Part shown: positions 59,961 to 64,000 of the stretch, piece after piece
Numbering within the stretch: the stretch's first letter is position 1
Layout of the letters: each line of letters starts with the position of its first letter
Origin: Diphasiastrum complanatum
Taxonomy: Eukaryota > Streptophyta > Lycopodiopsida > Lycopodiales > Lycopodiaceae
Direction of reading: 5' to 3'
DNA: 64,000 bases
Assembly: GCA_029204225.1 (NCBI GenBank)
Contig: CM055105.1
Coordinates: forward strand, 11,808,404-11,872,403
Translations under genes and position numbers: made by a program
Notes under the pieces: model-generated
Database searches by the model: none
The model's input: the letters and a program-made list of their open reading frames with translations, nothing else
Told to the model about the DNA's origin: nothing

Positions 59961-62338
59961 CAATCTCTTGATATGCGAGGAATACCATTACGACTAATTA
60001 TTCCGCTTCTTATAGTAGTCTCTTACACTGTCACCATACTTTTTATGCTAAAAAAAAGAGAGAGGCCTGAAGTACACGTAAAGTAACAACCTCAATAGTA
60101 GACGCAAATGATTTTTGTGAGGCGATCATGTTTGCATTCGATTGTACTTGAGAAACGTTTACTTCCGTATCCATTTCTATGTACAGTATTGCAAAGTCAT
60201 ACGCACGAAAGGAGTGTTATTGTTACAGTTTGTAAAGCTCAATTATTAGAGAAAAATCGGCACAAATTTGCCTTAGGTCTGAGTCCCAGCCCACCCTAAA
60301 GTGGCTAGACACAGTTTAAAAGTACAAAAGTGAGTTTCGAAAAAACCGTCAAAAATATTTTGTGGTCAAGTTTTGTAAGACCGAGCAAGAGTGCCGGTCC
60401 ACCTAGAATTGGGTCCCAGCCCGCCCTAAATGAGGCTAGAGCAAATTTTGCGGCCTTAGAAATGGCCGGTAAATATTTTACGACTTTTCAAAAAAATGGC
60501 CAGTTGTAAAAAAATAGCCGGTATGACCGTGCTAAAATCCCACCATGTACTAAGTCCATTTTTACTTATATATGATCACTCAGTGTATTTTTCAGGGAAA
60601 CCGTGTTGTCGTGGGAGCCCTAGTCATGAATGTCGGAAAAGTCAACCACAGAAGAAAAAACTGAGAAAGAAAAGTTTCGGGTAAAAACGGGACCGGGAAA
60701 TATGGATTCAGTGTCAAGGAGTCACAGAAACCCTAACGGCAAAATTGGGCAATTTACGGGCAATTAAGGAAATGTGCGGGCCAAGTGGTTACCCAACAGG
60801 CCAAAAATCCGGACAGCAGTAGGCGCACGACCCTTGAAAAATCGAAGAAAGGCCAAAAATGAAGGTACCCAAAGAAAAAATGAAGGTCGCCTACTAAAAA
60901 TAGGGGTTGAAAAAGGGCCTCACCCAAAATTTGGATAATAAATGCCAAACCACCTTGGAGGCTACAAAATTTGGGAGGTACACCCACTAGCCATTGACAT
61001 TTTGGGCTTCTAGGGTGTACAAAAGGGGAAACTTGAATGGCCTCCCTAGCCTTTGACAAAAATGGCATCTTGGCTAGTTTTGGAAGAGAGCCTTGAATGC
61101 ACCACTCCCCCACTCTCTTATGGAGGCCTCTAGGTGTACTATCAAATGGGTTGGGGACAAATGGCAAAGAGGGCTTGAAGGGCATGAAGAATGACAAGAT
61201 GGCATTTTGAAGGGGGACACTTGGGATTTACTATAAAAGGAGGCCACTCTTTGTGTTAAGATATAGTTGGATGATAGTTGGGTGAGTTAGATGATGATGT
61301 GATGTTGGTTGAGAGTTTTTTAGAGTTGAAAGTTTTTGGAAGATGGGTGCTTGCTTGAGAGATCTTTGTTGATGAGTAGGTTTGATTCCTTGTAAGTTTG
61401 GTTTGATTGATGGTTAAATGTGGTTTTTGCCTTATAGTATGCTTATGCATTGGTACAAGTATTGGCTTGCATAGTTGCTTGTGGAGTGATGGATGTTTGG
61501 GGTTGAATGCTTGTTAGTGGATTGAGAGTAGACTCACTTGTAGTTGATAACAATGCATAGGTTGGTGCTTGTGGTTTGGTTTGAGTGTTGTGTTTTTCCC
61601 TCCAATTAGTTGATTGATTGTTGGAGGCTTGATTGGGTTGATGGACTTTTTGTTTGCTCTCTTTGGGATTGAATCTATGCTTGTTGATGGGAAAAGTGGT
61701 TGTGCTTGAACATTAGAGTAATGTGTTGAGAGAATTGCTTTTGTTGAGAGTGATTTCATGGTGAGGGTTGGTTGGTTGGTTGTAGTCCATTGTCATACTA
61801 GTAGGCTTATATCTTGAATGAGTGGGATGGTTTGCTTGAGGGCTTGGTGTGAGTGATGGGTTGCTGATTTTTTTAGCCATTGTATCTTTTTCGGCCTATT
61901 TTTTTTTACAGGCTTTCAGTTCATTTTTCTCTCAAATACCGTTAACATTTCAATCGCACCGTTCATATTCCAGAAACTTTTATTTTCTTCATTTGCTCTT
62001 TTTATACCAATTCGATCGGACACGTGTAAAGTGGAGAAAACTGCATCAAAATGTCTGGCTCTGATTTTTGCTAAAAGGTTCATGACTAGAGTTTCCACGC
62101 AACGGCTACCTAATTGCATATTGAGGTGAGTTTTTGACTTGAACTTTCTTTCTAGTCACTTCCATTTCTTGAAGATCTGTTTGTAAGCTCTTAACTTAAA
62201 TTGGAATGGGATGTGAGATGTGTAAGATATGGTTTTACACTTTGAAGGAGGTTGTTATGAATGGTCTAGGGAAGTAAGCTTGTTGAGGGACTAATTACGT
62301 CAAGTTTTTCCGAGGTCCTACAGATTTAAGTTTTGCAG
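59961..62338. other. Gene-free stretch with short repeats and a G/T-rich block
   Basis: GAGTCCCAGCCCACCCTAAA (about 60281) recurs as GGGTCCCAGCCCGCCCTAAA (about 60412). From about 61255 to 61860 the plus strand is strikingly rich in G and T (TTGGTTG, GTTGATGG), a strong strand asymmetry without coding sense. The minus-strand frames there, rich in Thr, Asn, Ser and Lys, are by-products of it. Confidence 0.5.
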
Positions 62339-63118
62339 ATGGTTGTAATTTTCAGTTGTACATTGGTGACTCCTTTAACGGTTGGCATTGTTGGTTGTGA
62401 TGTTGATGCAAACCTCATGCCTGTGATTGACAAATTTTTGAGGAATGAATGCATTGTTGGTCTATGTGGGCTTGAGAGAGGAGGCATGCTATTGCATCTA
62501 CACTTTTAGATTATTTGTAAATGCTTTGCATCCTTTGTATTAAAGAATGAATCACTTGCTCAAGTAATACCTAGGTTGGACAAAGGAAGATTTGCCTCGC
62601 AACTTGGTTTGTGTAGGTACCTCAGGCAAAAGAGAATTCATACTTGGCATGGAATGATTGGATATTGTTTAAAGGATCTTGGAAATGATTATTTTCAGTG
62701 TGTTATGTATGGTGTAGATCAGAATGACATAGATAAAGGTCATGAAGAATACATTAAGTATGGTGCTTCTGAGATAAAAAGTCGTGTGTCCTTAACCCTT
62801 GTTAATTTGTTTGAGCGAGCATTCATATTTTCAATTTATCATATGAAAAGTAGGGTTAGTATAACCATTTCGCATGGCATGCTAAGGATGGGTAAGTATT
62901 ATCCAGTAGCTACGCGGGTGACACCATTTCAATGACAAGGCCCATATATGGCTAGGGTTGTTGCAGTTTGGAAGGCCATGAAGCACCAAGCCTTGTCACT
63001 TTGGATGATGTGATGGCAATTATTTTTCTGAAAGATGCAAATTTTCGGTATTTTACATACTGTGTTCCGAGGTTTGATAACTTGTACAGTTTAAAGATGC
63101 AGCATGACTACGTAAACT
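62339..63118 (+). pseudogene. Replitron-like HUH endonuclease relic
   Basis: One frame from ATG 62339 reads FLRNECIVGLCGLERGG...LHLHF, with an HUH metal-binding pair (His-Leu-His, 62495-62503), then FASQLGLCRYLRQKRIHTWH and GMIGYCLKDLGNDYF. YCLK matches the Y-x-x-K motif of HUH Rep nucleases (candidate catalytic Tyr at 62663-62665). The C-terminal part HEEYIKYG, ISHGMLRMGKYYPVATRVTPF and, after a frame change, VTLDDV-like and FLKDANFRYFTY (to about 63118) resembles, from memory, the C-terminal domain of Replitrons, HUH-endonuclease DNA transposons of green algae and land plants. In-frame TAG at 62507, TGA at 62933 and a later frameshift make it defective. TTTTGCAG just before the ATG could be a splice acceptor. 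Another HUH/Rep family is the alternative. Confidence 0.55.
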
Positions 63119-63277
63119 AGGCAAGTGGGTTGAAATCCTTTGAACCTATTTCATACTCCAATGGAGTTGGTGACAATGATGTGGGGACAGGGTATGCTGG
63201 CATGAGTGAGTGCGAATTTGAGGCAAATTCTTTGTAATGCTCAAGCGCTTCATGCTATGAACATTATCCGAACGCTA

Positions 63278-63912
63278 TTGTTGTAAAGCTACCTTTACAA
63301 GCTTTACTTTCGGCGCCATTGGCGCCAGCTATGTCCCCGGCGCCAGCAGCGCCCCTGCTGCTCCCGACGTTACTGTGACCAGAATCCAGTCGGCGCCAAG
63401 TTCCTATGGCTGAAAATCTTTGATCGGTTCTAGCGGAGTCCAGAGAGCTCAGATCGATGTGCAATCACCTCACACGATCTAGGCATGATTAAAGGAAGCC
63501 TAAGGATCAATAAAATCTAGAGAGAGAAAATGACTTTCTAGAAAGAGAAAATCCTTGAGAGAGAAAAACGTGCTTTACCAGCTTGGGTAGAGTGCTTGGT
63601 ATGAGGGGGGGTGCCGAATCACACCAATACTATAGGGGAGTGCGGGTTGCGACTCAGGGCGAGCTCCAACCAAGTCTCAGCCTCCCTTGCTGGAATGTTG
63701 TCATGGCTCTCGCCTTGGCATGCTAGCGCCCCGGAGACTAGGGTCGGTCACACACTTGGAATGTAACCTTCTCAGATTTATCAATAAAGTGGGATTTTTC
63801 TCAAACTGACTCTGATTACCTTCTGGGTTTCAGTGCTCGGTAAAAGCGCCAGTTGTAAGGCCGCTTTCTAAATTTTTAACTTGGCACATAGCTGAGGGTC
63901 GTATCCCAGGAT
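63278..63912 (+). repeat. GC-rich block with recurrent GGCGCC, possible LTR-type sequence
   Basis: Much richer in GC than the rest of the window. GGCGCC occurs at about 63312, 63321, 63339 and 63391, in contrast to its near absence elsewhere. Starts TGTTGTAAAGC and has AATAAA near 63783, as LTRs may, but no second copy or primer site is within the window. A 66-codon minus-strand frame here is not a convincing gene. Confidence 0.35.
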
Positions 63913-63985
63913 GCCAGCGGTATGCCGTCGGGACCATTCGGTCCGTGGCGCCAGCGGTATGCTGTCGGGACCATTTGGTCCAGAA
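63913..63985 (+). repeat. 37-bp tandem repeat, two copies
   Basis: GCCAGCGGTATGC(C/T)GTCGGGACCATT(C/T)GGTCC begins at 63913 and 63950. The array may continue beyond the window. Confidence 0.85.
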
Positions 63986-64000
63986 ACTGGTTGTCTCCAT

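Noticed and set aside
61256-61759. Thr/Asn/Ser-rich minus-strand frames
   Set aside because: Produced by the G/T-skewed plus strand; no start context or splice pattern.
63585-63655. GGGTAGAGTGCTTGGTATGAG resembles the A-box of the SINE-like element at 49945
   Set aside because: B-box spacing is wrong (about 75 bp), so a SINE or tRNA call is not supported.

Overview
This window is nuclear DNA from a land plant. Evidence for this includes GT-AG introns, plant-type Copia retrotransposons primed by initiator-Met tRNA, a plant-type U6 snRNA copy, and a complete plant ROF1/FKBP62-type gene. A fern or other seedless plant is my guess, from the many (GA)n tracts, the Penelope-like reverse transcriptase and the Replitron-type HUH endonuclease relic. 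Nothing in the sequence names the species.

Layout. 1-11 kb is a repeat graveyard. It holds LTR ends of one family, minus-strand Copia pol (1.25-1.8 kb), an inverted pair of hairpin plus (GA)n elements around a Penelope-like RT remnant (2.77-5.08 kb), a long unclassified repeat (5.6-6.5 kb), a Copia RT/RNase H remnant (8.1-9.0 kb) and a 94-bp tandem repeat. 11.27-12.71 kb carries a probable two-exon gene for a coiled-coil protein. 12.7-17.9 kb is repeat-rich and gene-free. 17.88-26.80 kb is a ten-exon gene for an unrecognised coiled-coil protein of about 525 residues; its phases agree at every junction. 29.57-34.65 kb is a very young Copia insertion with 820-bp LTRs that differ at two positions and 5-bp target duplications, although its pol is gutted. 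35.37-37.26 kb is a Ty3/gypsy gag-protease remnant. 39.5-42.68 kb is an older, related, 3'-truncated Copia element on the minus strand. 43.4 kb has a U6 pseudogene and 44.3-46.4 kb a duplicated block of about 650 bp.

48.08-53.07 kb (minus) is the best gene: a 12-exon FKBP62/65 (ROF1-like) immunophilin, modelled at 580 residues, with three FKBP domains and a TPR domain whose Hsp90-clamp residues are visible. 53-62 kb is intergenic with large microsatellites and a second copy of the 5.6-kb repeat. 62.34-63.12 kb is a relic of an HUH endonuclease transposon that looks like a Replitron, followed by a GC-rich repeat block at the right edge.

The three genes show no functional link. The most notable items are the Replitron-like relic, the young but coding-defective Copia element with a 305-codon non-RT frame in place of reverse transcriptase, the inverted hairpin pair around 3-5 kb, and the unassigned coiled-coil gene.
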